From Bifidobacterium tissieri (GTDB lineage Bacteria > Actinomycetota > Actinomycetes > Actinomycetales > Bifidobacteriaceae), in contig NZ_MWWV01000011.1 of assembly GCF_002259645.1 (NCBI RefSeq), forward strand, positions 1 to 58,334: a stretch of DNA of 58,334 bases, read 5' to 3'. The notes below the pieces were generated by a model, which saw only the letters and a program-made list of their open reading frames with translations, was not told where the DNA came from and did not search any database. This document shows, one piece after another, positions 1 through 9,975 of this stretch (position 1 is the first letter of the stretch; each line of letters starts with the position of its first letter). A program made the position numbers and the translations under genes.

Positions 1-708
1 CATCGTCGTCTCCGCGAAGCGCGTCATGCGGCTGATGACCCGCCATGGCATGGTGCCGGTGTTCAAGAGCGCGAAGCGCTACAGCTCCTACAAGGGAGAG
101 ATCGGCGGCGCGCCGGCCAATCTCGTCAACCGCGACTTCCACGCCGCGAATCCGAATGAGCTGTGGGTCACCGACATCACCGAGTTCTCGATCCCCGCGG
201 GCAAGGTGTACCTGTCGCCGGTGATCGACTGCTACGACGGCATGCCGGTCGCGTGGACGATCGGCACCAGCCCCAACGCCGCGCTGGCCAATGGGATGCT
301 CGAGGACGCGTGCGCCACGCTCAAACCCGGTCAGACGCCCGTCATCCACTCCGACCGGGGATGCCACTACCGGTGGCCCGAATGGATTCGCATCTGCACG
401 GATCATGGATTGACGAGGTCGATGAGCGCGAGGGGCTGCAGCCCGGACAACGCCGCCGCCGAGGGGTTCTTCGGCCGGCTCAAGCAGGAGTTCTTCCACA
501 AGAGGAGCTTCCAGGGCGTCACGATCGACGAGTTCATTGCGATGCTGGACGAGTACATGGTCTGGTACCGGGACAAGCGCATCAAACTCGAATACGGGAT
601 GAGCATCATGGACAAGCGCATCCAGCTCGGGCTCGTCGCCTGAACACATGTGATATCGTTCTGAACGACCATTCAGACAACGAAGTCCAACAAAACGTCA
701 CCACCCCC
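1..708 (+). mobile_element. IS3-family insertion sequence, left copy (5' part outside window)
   Basis: The transposase frame is open from the window edge and is followed by 65 bp of non-coding end. Comparison with the inverted copy at the right window end shows that sequence identity stops after five C residues at 708, which marks the terminus of the element. The other terminus and the target duplication lie outside the window. The element sits 134 bp upstream of the glutamate dehydrogenase gene in the same orientation, so read-through from the IS could reach that gene (inference). Confidence 0.85.
2..643 (+). CDS. IS3-family transposase OrfB, partial at 5' end
   Basis: DDE (rve-type) integrase core that catalyses strand transfer of the IS. 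Visible catalytic triad: Asp in WVTDIT (codon at 173), Asp in HSDRG (codon at 353) and Glu in AAAEGFFG (codon at 461). The second Asp and the Glu are separated by 35 residues, the DD(35)E spacing typical of IS3 OrfB. The C-terminal YNxxR-like region ends in an intact stop. The reading frame runs unbroken from base 2, so only the N-terminal part is missing and an ATG at 26 is probably internal. The usual OrfA partner would lie to the left of the window. Confidence 0.9.
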   Translation: MVVSAKRVMRLMTRHGMVPVFKSAKRYSSYKGEIGGAPANLVNRDFHAANPNELWVTDITEFSIPAGKVYLSPVIDCYDGMPVAWTIGTSPNAALANGMLEDACATLKPGQTPVIHSDRGCHYRWPEWIRICTDHGLTRSMSARGCSPDNAAAEGFFGRLKQEFFHKRSFQGVTIDEFIAMLDEYMVWYRDKRIKLEYGMSIMDKRIQLGLVA

Positions 709-778
709 TTCCTTTGCTGGACATCCTGTTTTATGATGAGGATGTTTCATCAATCAGAGCATCGCCGCCCGTCCATGA

Positions 779-2191
<1,413 letters not shown>

Positions 2192-2232
2192 TCTGACTTG
2201 ATCTGCTCTGATCTGATTCGCTGATACGCGAG

Positions 2233-2276
2233 ACGAACAGTGCCCTACCGTCTGTACTCGGTAGGGCACTGTTCGT
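2233..2276. terminator. Bidirectional terminator between gdhA and membrane protein gene
   Basis: Perfect 18-bp inverted repeat (2233-2250 and 2259-2276) with an 8-nt loop, followed by a T-containing stretch. It lies between two convergent genes and can serve both. Confidence 0.85.
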
Positions 2277-2359
2277 TTCCGTACGCGTTTCGTATCAGTG
2301 CTCCAACACTCCAGCGCTCTCAACCACGATCCGTAGCGTTCCGCCACGTCCGCACCTGA

Positions 2360-3250
2360 TCACTTGCTTACCGCCCGGACGTGATGAAATGTACGGATAA
2401 GAACACCCGCGATGAGGGCAAGTCCGGAGACGGCGAGAAGCACCGCCAGCAGAATGGCGTCGATGGAACCGGATTGCGCGGAGAACACCGGCTCAGGGAA
2501 GCGGTAGACGGCAAGGAAGCCGATGCTGGAGAGCATGAGCAGAATCAGGCCGAAGGTGACGGTCAGCGCGCTGACACCGGTTTTCCACGGGGAGGATTCT
2601 TCGGTTTTCTCGGATTCGTTGCGTTCCTTGTCTGGTTCGGTCGCGAGTGCAGTCGTGGCCTTGTTGTCGGTATCCCCAGAATTATGCGCAGGGGTGTGCA
2701 CGGTATCGGATCGCGTCGCGGAATTATCCCCAGAGTTATCGTCGCCGTCCACAGTGAGCCGCACAGCCTTGCCTGGAATCGGAATCGTGGATTCGGCCGG
2801 TGCGTCGGCACGGAATTCCCCAGTATAGGGGACGTCGGACGCGGCCTGCACGGTTTCGGCGGTTCGTGTCGCGGTTGACTTTGCCGCCGATGCCGTGGAC
2901 TGCGACGCTGCGTCCGACGATGTCACCGCCGGTATTGTCATCGTCGGCGCCACCTCGTGCGCAGCCGACGCGTGTGCATCAGACGACGTGACGGGCAGCG
3001 GCGTGGTGGGGGGAAGATCACTGGCAGTATCGACGGTATCGCCGGACCTGCCAGACGCGGTTTTCGGCAGTTCAACGGTGCTAACGGAATCCGCGGAGAA
3101 CAGCGGTACTTTGGCCGCATTGGCGGCAAAGGGATTCGCGGACGAGACGGAATCGTCGGCGGACAATACAGGAACATTGTCGAGGGATGCGGAAGCGGGG
3201 TTGCCGGTGGGGTCGGTGTCGGACTTGCGGTTGGATGATGCAGAAGCCAT
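2360..3250 (-). CDS. Hypothetical membrane protein, Ser/Thr/Asp-rich with two C-terminal TM helices
   Basis: A 296-residue protein I do not recognise. Residues 1 to about 210 are low-complexity and rich in Ser, Thr, Ala and Asp. Two hydrophobic helices follow (starting at VSALTVTFGLILLM and IDAILLAVLLAVSG), ending in a short basic tail, so the long hydrophilic part faces one side of the membrane. The start is set at 3250 because CTAAGGA precedes it; the frame extends further upstream but without a ribosome site. It lies 217 bp downstream of the PspC gene in the same orientation and may belong to the same envelope-stress unit (inference). Confidence 0.6.
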   Translation of the reverse strand: MASASSNRKSDTDPTGNPASASLDNVPVLSADDSVSSANPFAANAAKVPLFSADSVSTVELPKTASGRSGDTVDTASDLPPTTPLPVTSSDAHASAAHEVAPTMTIPAVTSSDAASQSTASAAKSTATRTAETVQAASDVPYTGEFRADAPAESTIPIPGKAVRLTVDGDDNSGDNSATRSDTVHTPAHNSGDTDNKATTALATEPDKERNESEKTEESSPWKTGVSALTVTFGLILLMLSSIGFLAVYRFPEPVFSAQSGSIDAILLAVLLAVSGLALIAGVLIRTFHHVRAVSK

Positions 3251-3467
3251 GATGACAGTCCTTAGCTTTGGGTTCAGGTTCGAATTCGAATTCATGTGTG
3301 TTGTCTGAATTCGAACGATTGATGGTGTGCAATTGGGTATGTGATGATGTGCGTCATCGTGCGATCGGCTGTGTGATCGTGCGTTTGCAGTTGTCGTCCA
3401 CGAACACGAAACGACTGCATGCAACACACGAATTCGCGAGCACGATCAGGACGGGAATCAGGGCAAA

Positions 3468-5168
3468 TCAGGACTTGGGGGCGATCACCTCGACCGAGGC
3501 GAAATGAATGGATGCGTCGATTCTGAGCAGTTTGGTGTCGTCATAGGACCAGTAGGTGTTGTCCGACGACAGATCGTATGCGTCCCCATCGGAATACTCG
3601 CCGTTCGAATCGGCACTGTCAGCGCTATCGGCACTGCCCGCGCTATCGGCGCCGTCAACACTGTCAGACTGGAAACCCGCGGCATCGGCGGACACCTGGC
3701 CGCTGGCAAGATCGTCGTATGAGTGATCCGTGAATCGACTCAGCCACGGCGAACTCGAGGACAGACCCTGCAGGCCATCGATACCGGTCATGTACCCCAT
3801 CGATTCGTTGCCCAGCAGGAAACTGCATCCCTTGGGCATGCGCACCACGAGTTTCGCATATTCCACGTGCAGGTGAATGGTACCGGTCGGGCATTCCTGC
3901 AATTGACTGAGATTGATCGTCGCGCGACTGGACAGATTGAAGGAGCGCTCGCCGCTTAACGTCAGACCGTCACGATACATCTGCATCTGATCGTCGCCGG
4001 ACCCCAACTCAAGGTTCGAAGAGACTGTTTTCCGAACGGGATAGTGCGATTCGTCGGCGGAAAACGTGCCGGCATACATGATTCCGGACATCGACAGCAC
4101 CGTCACGGCGACGAGAAACAGCGCGGCGATCGGCAACAGTCCGCCGGACTTGCGGCCGAGGAATCCGAGCACCACCAGCGTCGCACCCATTGCGAGCGCG
4201 GCGGCGCACACCCAGAGCAGCACATTGCGGATGGCATCCAGCTGACTCGTCTGCGCGACGACGTTCGTCAGCAGCACGCCGGCCAGCGAAATCAGCAGAA
4301 GGCCGCAGGTCACGCCGACCACGATGAATCCGGCGGGGCGTCGACGTGGACGCCGGACGGTCGGGCGCGGCATCGTAGACGACGCGGCCGCGGATGTCGT
4401 CGGAGATGAGCCAACCGACGGGTCAACGTTCATGACGGGAATCGGGATGGATGAGACCGCCGAGGCGGGCCGCCCGTCATCAACACCGTCATCAACACTG
4501 TTCTCAACGCTGTCATCACCGTTGCCAGCGCTACCGCCGCGTCCGCCTGAAACCGGACGAATCCGACTGGACGGCACCACCACATATTGCGCGTGCGATC
4601 CGCTCCAGTTCAGGAACATCAGCAGCACTGCCGTGGCGATGCAGAACATCCAGAATCCACTCATGCCGCGGACCGCCCCGCCCATCAGCGACGACGGCAG
4701 ACTGCACGCCGTAATGAACGCGGTCCAGAACAGTGCGCTCGCGCCGACGAATGGCCACGACAGTTTGGCATGACCGAAGTCCTGCAGCAGAATGCGTCCG
4801 GTGCGTCCGTCGGGCAGAATCAACCATGCCAGCGCATACACCGCCGCGCCTACGCCGAAGAAACAGCAGGCCGCCACGAATACGGCGCGGATCAGCAGTT
4901 CGCTCACGCCGATGCGATAGGCGATGCCACTGCACACGCCGCCGATCCACCGGTACGGCGAGCGCTCCACCGCGCTGGCCCGCACCCAGCGGAAGAATCG
5001 GATCTGTTTGGGGGGATTATGCTGCGCAGACTGCGACGATGCGGCGGTCTGAGCGTCATCGTTGCGAGCGCCGGCATGGATACCGGATGTATCGGAGGCC
5101 GACGTCCCGGGACGCTTCCCGGTCGCGGATCCGGCCGTCTTTGAGTTCGTTGTCTTGTCGTTGTTCAT
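3468..5168 (-). CDS. PspC-domain membrane protein
   Basis: 566 residues. After a polar 60-residue N-terminus comes a PspC domain (RSPYRWIGGVCSGIAYRIGV through VYALAWLILPDG, about residues 68-125). Several TM helices follow, with further helices around residues 275-375, and then an extracytoplasmic C-terminal part with a beta-rich stretch (HLHVEYAKLVVRMPKG) like the adhesin-type tail of LiaF-class proteins. A Ser/Asp repeat (DSADSADSADS) lies near the C-terminus. PspC proteins sense or transmit membrane stress. The gene is divergent from a histidine kinase that also carries a PspC domain, with 147 bp between the two starts, so the two probably act in one pathway. Confidence 0.8.
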   Translation of the reverse strand: MNNDKTTNSKTAGSATGKRPGTSASDTSGIHAGARNDDAQTAASSQSAQHNPPKQIRFFRWVRASAVERSPYRWIGGVCSGIAYRIGVSELLIRAVFVAACCFFGVGAAVYALAWLILPDGRTGRILLQDFGHAKLSWPFVGASALFWTAFITACSLPSSLMGGAVRGMSGFWMFCIATAVLLMFLNWSGSHAQYVVVPSSRIRPVSGGRGGSAGNGDDSVENSVDDGVDDGRPASAVSSIPIPVMNVDPSVGSSPTTSAAASSTMPRPTVRRPRRRPAGFIVVGVTCGLLLISLAGVLLTNVVAQTSQLDAIRNVLLWVCAAALAMGATLVVLGFLGRKSGGLLPIAALFLVAVTVLSMSGIMYAGTFSADESHYPVRKTVSSNLELGSGDDQMQMYRDGLTLSGERSFNLSSRATINLSQLQECPTGTIHLHVEYAKLVVRMPKGCSFLLGNESMGYMTGIDGLQGLSSSSPWLSRFTDHSYDDLASGQVSADAAGFQSDSVDGADSAGSADSADSADSNGEYSDGDAYDLSSDNTYWSYDDTKLLRIDASIHFASVEVIAPKS

Positions 5169-5215
5169 ACCTTTATGAGACCACGCTCTCGTATCACTCG
5201 TCTATGAGGGTTCGC

Positions 5216-5290
5216 CCTGATCTTTGCCTGACATTTGGCGATGATTGCCTGATCTTTGCCTGACATCGTTGGGGAATCGGCATGGCCTGA
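5216..5290. promoter_or_regulatory. Phased CCTGA repeats between divergent PspC genes
   Basis: A 19-bp sequence (CCTGATCTTTGCCTGACAT) occurs twice, at 5216-5234 and 5248-5266, offset by 32 bp. The core CCTGA occurs five times, at 5216, 5227, 5248, 5259 and 5286. The first three intervals are 11, 21 and 11 bp, close to whole helical turns, as expected for a protein bound repeatedly on one DNA face. The LuxR-type regulator encoded downstream is the obvious candidate. Confidence 0.55.
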
Positions 5291-5315
5291 CGTTGACTAC
5301 GGTAGGACTGGAATC

Positions 5316-6725
5316 ATGATGATCGTATGGAATTCCCCGATGCGTGTGATGCCGCGAGCCGATGCCCTCCGACTGGCCGCCGAGCATGGGCGGGACGACG
5401 ATGGGCTGGGCAACACCGTCAACGAAACGGCGACGCCCCTGGCACTCGCGTCCGCACCGCTGCTGCGTCCCGACCGCAGGCACGGCGGATTGCTGTGTGG
5501 CGTCTGTTCGGGACTGGCCGCTCACCTTGGTCTGCCCACGCCGCTGGTACGCGCGCTGATGGTATTGCTTGCGCCGGTATTCGGTTTCAGTCTGGTGCTG
5601 TATGTGTTCCTGTGGGAGTTCGTTCCGCGTGGCGATCCACGCGCATCCTCACACGAGCCGCCGGACTTTGCGCAACTGCCACTGGCCAGGGGCAACGCGC
5701 GGATCGTTGAGATGGACGAACCGTCGAATGCGAACGCAAGTGCAGGCGCAGGAGCAGGCGCAAGAGCCCGATCATTCGCCGACATTTTGCACGACGCGTC
5801 CACGATTTCAGTGGTCGTCGCCACCTACACGGCATTGATTCCCGTGTCGGCGATCGTGGGCATGCTGGTTCACGAATCGTCGCCCGTGCTGACGCTGCTG
5901 TTCGCGGCCACGGGCGTGCTCGCCGACTGGTCGCTTCGCCGGTATCCGCGGACTTCCGGCAGGATCAGTCTGGTCACCGGATGTTCGTTCCTGATGCTGG
6001 CGTTGCTGGCATTCGCCTCGTCGATCGGGTATGAGGATTCCCGTGGCATACCGTTGCGCATCATCGTCTGCGTGATCATGCTGATGACCGCCGGCGCGAT
6101 GATGATCCGTCCTCGTATCGCCGAAATGACCCGTCGTCTTGCCGACGAACGCGCGGCGAAGGAGCGTGAGGAGGAGCGCGCCGACATGGCCGCGCATCTG
6201 CACGATGGTGTGTTGCAGACGCTGTCGCTGATTCAGGTGAACGCCGACGATCCGGCGATCGTGCGGCAGCTGGCCCATGCGCAGGAGCGCGAACTTCGTT
6301 CCTGGCTGTATCAGAAGCGCGCGGTGGCGGCCCAGTCGTTCGCCGCGGAGCTCAAGGACGTGGTGGCCGATATGGAGGCTCGCACCGGCACGACGATCGA
6401 AACCGTGACCGTGGGCGACGCGCATCCCGATGAGTCGCTCACCGCTCTGCTGGAGGCGACACGTGAGGCGTTGACGAACGCCAGCCGTCATGGCCGGCCG
6501 CCGATCAGCGTGTACTGTGAGGTGATGGACGACGGCGTTGATGTGTATGTGAAGGATCACGGTGATGGTTTTGATCCGTCGCTGGTTCCGGAAGGCCGGC
6601 TGGGGGTGCGCGAGTCGATTGTGGGCCGTGTGCGTCGGCGCGGCGGGCATGTGGATATCGATTCGTCGGCCCGGCTCGGCACCGAAGTGCATATGCATAT
6701 GCCGATTGTCGGCGGACTGTCATGA
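5316..6725 (+). CDS. Sensor histidine kinase with N-terminal PspC domain
   Basis: 469 residues from the ATG at 5316; a TTG at 5256 would add 20. The order is: a PspC domain (about residues 50-107, GGLLCGVCSGLAAHLGL), a linker, four or more TM helices (about 160-265), then a HisKA_3-type dimerisation helix with the phospho-acceptor His in AAHLHDGVLQTLS (about residue 296), and a HATPase domain with N box (EALTNASRHG) and G boxes (DHGDGFDP, GRLGVRESI). This NarX/DesK-class kinase would phosphorylate the regulator encoded 92 bp downstream. The PspC domain suggests that the stimulus is membrane or cell-envelope stress. Confidence 0.88.
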   Translation: MMIVWNSPMRVMPRADALRLAAEHGRDDDGLGNTVNETATPLALASAPLLRPDRRHGGLLCGVCSGLAAHLGLPTPLVRALMVLLAPVFGFSLVLYVFLWEFVPRGDPRASSHEPPDFAQLPLARGNARIVEMDEPSNANASAGAGAGARARSFADILHDASTISVVVATYTALIPVSAIVGMLVHESSPVLTLLFAATGVLADWSLRRYPRTSGRISLVTGCSFLMLALLAFASSIGYEDSRGIPLRIIVCVIMLMTAGAMMIRPRIAEMTRRLADERAAKEREEERADMAAHLHDGVLQTLSLIQVNADDPAIVRQLAHAQERELRSWLYQKRAVAAQSFAAELKDVVADMEARTGTTIETVTVGDAHPDESLTALLEATREALTNASRHGRPPISVYCEVMDDGVDVYVKDHGDGFDPSLVPEGRLGVRESIVGRVRRRGGHVDIDSSARLGTEVHMHMPIVGGLS

Positions 6726-6817
6726 AGGACGCACAGGATCGTACGGAACCGTGCGGAATCATGCGGAACCGTGCGGAATCATGAGCCGCGCGAAGAATGG
6801 GAGGAAGGGTGACGACG

Positions 6818-7552
6818 ATGTCCGAGGCAATGATGGACAGTACTCAGCCCGATGAGCACATCACCGTGGCCATCGTGGATGATCATGAGGTGTTTCGCGC
6901 CGGCGTGATCACGATTCTCGGCGATCGGTTCGATGTGGTCGGTCAGGCGGCGGATGTGGAGGGGTCGGTGGCGATGATCACGCAGACCAAGCCGGATGTG
7001 GTGCTGCTTGACGTGCACGTGCCGGGAGGAGAGGGCGGCGGAGGCGCGGAGATCATTCTGAAGTCACGCAAGGCCTCGCCGAATTCCGCGTTTCTGGCGC
7101 TGTCGGTGTCGGATTCCGCCCAGGATGTGGGCTCGGTGATTCGAGCCGGGGCGCTGGGATATGTAACCAAGACGATCTCGCGTATGGATCTGATCTCCTC
7201 GATTCATCAGGTGGCGCAGGGGTACACGGTGTTCTCGCCAAAGCTGGCGGGATTCGTGCTGTCCATGTTCCAGGCCGGAGCGGCGAACACCGGCGATCCC
7301 GGATCGTCCAACGGCACGGCCAACGTAGGGTCCACACCCCGCGCTGAATACGATGACGAGCTGAACCAGCTCACTCCTCGCGAGCGCGAGGTGATGCGTC
7401 TGATCGCCCGCGGCTACACGTATCGGGAGGTGGCGGCCAAGCTGTTCATCTCCATCAAGACCGTGGAAACCCATGCCTCGCGCGTGCTACGCAAACTGCA
7501 GCTGTCGAATCGGGCCGAATTGATCCGTTGGGCGTCCGATCGCAACATCTAA
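6818..7552 (+). CDS. NarL/LuxR-family response regulator
   Basis: 244 residues. N-terminal receiver domain with the acidic pair in VAIVDDHEVFRAG and the phospho-acceptor Asp in VVLLDVHVPGG (about residue 65). A glycine-rich stretch follows the acceptor. C-terminal LuxR helix-turn-helix: LTPREREVMRLIARGY through SIKTVETHASRVLRKL. The start at 6818 is preceded by GGAGGAAGG at 6800-6808; an in-frame ATG at 6797 lies ahead of that site and is unlikely. Forms a two-gene unit with the PspC kinase. The phased repeats at 5216-5290 are a likely target. Confidence 0.88.
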   Translation: MSEAMMDSTQPDEHITVAIVDDHEVFRAGVITILGDRFDVVGQAADVEGSVAMITQTKPDVVLLDVHVPGGEGGGGAEIILKSRKASPNSAFLALSVSDSAQDVGSVIRAGALGYVTKTISRMDLISSIHQVAQGYTVFSPKLAGFVLSMFQAGAANTGDPGSSNGTANVGSTPRAEYDDELNQLTPREREVMRLIARGYTYREVAAKLFISIKTVETHASRVLRKLQLSNRAELIRWASDRNI

Positions 7553-7557
7553 CGGAG

Positions 7558-7645
7558 AAAAAATCACACAACTGCAATGTACCCGAATTGGAGCATTGGA
7601 ATTCCAACGGTCATTATGGCGTACATTGCAGTTGTGTGATTTTTT
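7558..7645. terminator. Long inverted repeat, probable bidirectional terminator
   Basis: Perfect 25-bp inverted repeat (7558-7582 and 7621-7645) starting with six A and ending with six T, enclosing 38 nt that contain a second palindrome (TTGGAATTCCAA, 7597-7608). It directly follows the response regulator gene. The stem is longer than needed for termination, so a degenerate mobile repeat is an alternative. Confidence 0.65.
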
Positions 7646-7729
7646 GAATATGTATGGAAGGCAAACAGCAGCTTTCGACTTCGCACACAGCCGTATATTC
7701 CTTCATCCCCCGTAATACAGTGGATAAAT

Positions 7730-9196
7730 ATGAATCTTCGATTTCGTAAAAACGGCACGTTCCGAGTGCTGCAGATGGCCGATATTCAGGACGGTCCTGA
7801 CGTCAATGAGGACACTATCCGCCTGATTCGTGCGGCGATCGCGGAAGGAGATCCCGATCTTATCGTGCTCACCGGCGATCAGATCCGCGGATATGATCCC
7901 GCCTACATTGACACGTTCCTGCGTCGTCGTGACGATGAGCCCGGCGAGCATATCCGTTCGGTGACCAAACTTGAGGCCCGCGTACGCGGCATCACGCCGA
8001 TGGACGAGTCCGGCCCCGATGTGGACGCCGACGCCGCCGATCACAAGGCGCTGCTGGCCGCCGCCATGGACGCCACCCGACAGAAGGTTCGTCGCACCTT
8101 CGCATCGTTCCTGTCGCCTGCGATCGAGGCGCATGTGCCATTCGCGGCCACGTATGGCAATCATGACTTCCAGTGCGGCATTCTCGTGGACGAGCAGGAT
8201 GACATGTATCGCGAGTTCGACGGCTGCCTCAATCCGAAAACCGACGCGCACACCGACACGAACGCCAACACCAACCCGCTGACCTGCGAGCCCGGCACGT
8301 TCGCCCTGCCCATCGCGGCGTCGGATGGCAGCGATCGCATCGCCATGAGCGTGATGATGGTCAATTCCGGCGACTACGCCGGCAAGGCCGGGGACGAGGA
8401 CGGCGAGCCCGCCTCCTACATGGAAGGCACTCCGCAGGCGCTGCACTCCTTCACTCACGAGCTCTACGCCCGGCATTCCAGGACCATCGATCTGGCCGAC
8501 AGCGCCGGCTACGGCTCCCCCAGCCCCGAGGCCCTGCAGTGGCTCGGTGACGTGCAGCGTCATCTGGGCGAGGCCAACGGCGACAACGCGCCGGTACCGT
8601 CCATCGTGTTCCAGCATATTCCCCCGCAGGAGTTCTACCGCTGCCTGAGGCAGGTTCCCGCGTGGACGCCCAACGCCGTGGAGGGCACGCGCGCCTTCGC
8701 CCACCGTTGCTACGTGATCGACGAGTCCATTTGCCGTCCCGGCGCGATACTCGGCGAATCGATCGGATGCCCGGATGAGGATTGCGGCGAGGTGGACGCC
8801 ATGCGCAACGCCGGCGGCTATTTCGCCCTGTTCACCGGCCACGATCACAAGAACGCGTTCATCGGCCATGTGGATGGCATGGATCTGGGCTACGCCCCCA
8901 CCTGCGGATTCGAATCCTACGGCCCCAAATCGGCGTTGCGAGGCATCCGTCTGTTCGTGTTCCACGAGGACGATCCGGCCGCCTACGACTCCCGCATGCT
9001 CACGTTCGGCGAACTGATCGGCCGCCACAGCGGCAACGAACTGCGCGTGTTCATCGGCGATCATCTCATGACCGATGGCGCTTCGGTACGCAATCAGCTG
9101 CGCCGTCCGAAGGTGTTCGCGGCGGCCCTGCTCACGGCCGCAACCACCGCCCATGTGGTCTGGCACGATGTGATCCGCCGCCTGTGGCGCAGATAG
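7730..9196 (+). CDS. Calcineurin-like metallophosphoesterase
   Basis: 488 residues, no signal peptide or TM except a weak C-terminal hydrophobic stretch. Metal-binding motifs of the family are present in order: MADIQDG near residue 18, LTGDQ near 45, TYGNHDFQ near 145, FQHIPPQEFY near 300 and FTGHDHKN near 370. The first motif is normally DxH; here it reads DIQ, so one metal ligand is changed. The architecture resembles Dcr2-like phosphoesterases. The substrate cannot be read from sequence. Monocistronic; convergent with the HAD gene. Confidence 0.8.
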   Translation: MNLRFRKNGTFRVLQMADIQDGPDVNEDTIRLIRAAIAEGDPDLIVLTGDQIRGYDPAYIDTFLRRRDDEPGEHIRSVTKLEARVRGITPMDESGPDVDADAADHKALLAAAMDATRQKVRRTFASFLSPAIEAHVPFAATYGNHDFQCGILVDEQDDMYREFDGCLNPKTDAHTDTNANTNPLTCEPGTFALPIAASDGSDRIAMSVMMVNSGDYAGKAGDEDGEPASYMEGTPQALHSFTHELYARHSRTIDLADSAGYGSPSPEALQWLGDVQRHLGEANGDNAPVPSIVFQHIPPQEFYRCLRQVPAWTPNAVEGTRAFAHRCYVIDESICRPGAILGESIGCPDEDCGEVDAMRNAGGYFALFTGHDHKNAFIGHVDGMDLGYAPTCGFESYGPKSALRGIRLFVFHEDDPAAYDSRMLTFGELIGRHSGNELRVFIGDHLMTDGASVRNQLRRPKVFAAALLTAATTAHVVWHDVIRRLWRR

Positions 9197-9233
9197 TCAG
9201 GTATCAAGTAGTTGAAGGTTGAGGGTAGGGTTG

Positions 9234-9255
9234 AGGGTTGCACCCCCGCAACCCT
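9234..9255. terminator. Hairpin terminator between phosphoesterase and HAD genes
   Basis: AGGGTTGC (9234-9241) pairs with GCAACCCT (9248-9255) around a C-rich 6-nt loop, followed by a T-rich run on the plus strand. It lies between convergent stops. Confidence 0.6.
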
Positions 9256-9257
9256 TC

Positions 9258-9923
9258 TCATCTTGAGAACGCGCCGAACCCGGCAAGCTGGGCACGCGCG
9301 TCAAGCGCGTTGGTGAACACGAAGGAACGGAATCCTGCCTCCTGCGCCGCGTGCACATTCCATGTCTTGTCGTCGATGAACACGGACCGTCCGGGATCGA
9401 TGTCGAATCGTTCCGCGGCCAGTTCATAGATCCGACGATCAGGCTTCTTCAGCCGTTCGGTGGACGAGACGACCACGTCACGCAGCAGATGCAACGACGG
9501 GTACTTCCCCATCGCGAAGTCCACGGCGTCCTGCGTGAAGTTCGTCAATCCCCACATCGGCACGCCACGACGGTCAAGATCGACAAGCAGCGTATCCATG
9601 CCCGTGATCATGCCGCGGAACGCCTGCTCACGATGCGCGTAATACACGTCGAACATGCGCTCACACGGATCGCCCTGATGATGCGTCCGGTAGTCGGCCG
9701 CCGCCTCGGCCGGGTCGAGACCGCCGTCGAGCAGACCGTCGTAATGCCACATGCCGTACGGCGCATCCTCATCGTAGAAATCCCGCCAGGCGTCGATGCC
9801 AAACTCGGCGGTCAGCAGATCATACGTGCCACCCCGGGGATCCCAGTTGAGCAGCACGTCGCAGAAGTCAAAGACGACGTTCAATCCGTCGCGATCATGA
9901 TTGTTCCCACTCATATCACTCAT
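9258..9923 (-). CDS. HAD-superfamily hydrolase
   Basis: 221 residues. Motif I is VFDFCDVLLNWD (nucleophile Asp plus second Asp two residues later as DFCD), motif II is WGLTNFT, motif III is the Lys in LKKPDRRIYELA, and motif IV is SVFIDDKTWNV. This pattern is typical of 2-haloacid dehalogenase-like phosphatases (YihX/epoxide-hydrolase-N type). The natural substrate is unknown. The ATG at 9923 is preferred over 9950 because a TAGTGT -10 box ends exactly 7 nt before it, indicating a leaderless mRNA. Divergent from the nucleotidyltransferase-like gene. Confidence 0.82.
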   Translation of the reverse strand: MSDMSGNNHDRDGLNVVFDFCDVLLNWDPRGGTYDLLTAEFGIDAWRDFYDEDAPYGMWHYDGLLDGGLDPAEAAADYRTHHQGDPCERMFDVYYAHREQAFRGMITGMDTLLVDLDRRGVPMWGLTNFTQDAVDFAMGKYPSLHLLRDVVVSSTERLKKPDRRIYELAAERFDIDPGRSVFIDDKTWNVHAAQEAGFRSFVFTNALDARAQLAGFGAFSR

Positions 9924-9930
9924 ATCGGCG

Positions 9931-9936
9931 ACACTA
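9931..9936 (-). promoter_or_regulatory. -10 box of leaderless HAD transcript
   Basis: TAGTGT read on the minus strand, 7 nt before the ATG at 9923. The spacing decides the start choice. Confidence 0.5.
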
Positions 9937-9963
9937 GCACGCACCGTCATGCCACGCCGGGCC

Positions 9964-9969
9964 TAGACT
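9964..9969 (+). promoter_or_regulatory. -10 box of leaderless nucleotidyltransferase-like transcript
   Basis: TAGACT, 6 nt before the ATG at 9976. Confidence 0.5.
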
Positions 9970-9975
9970 GGCCTC

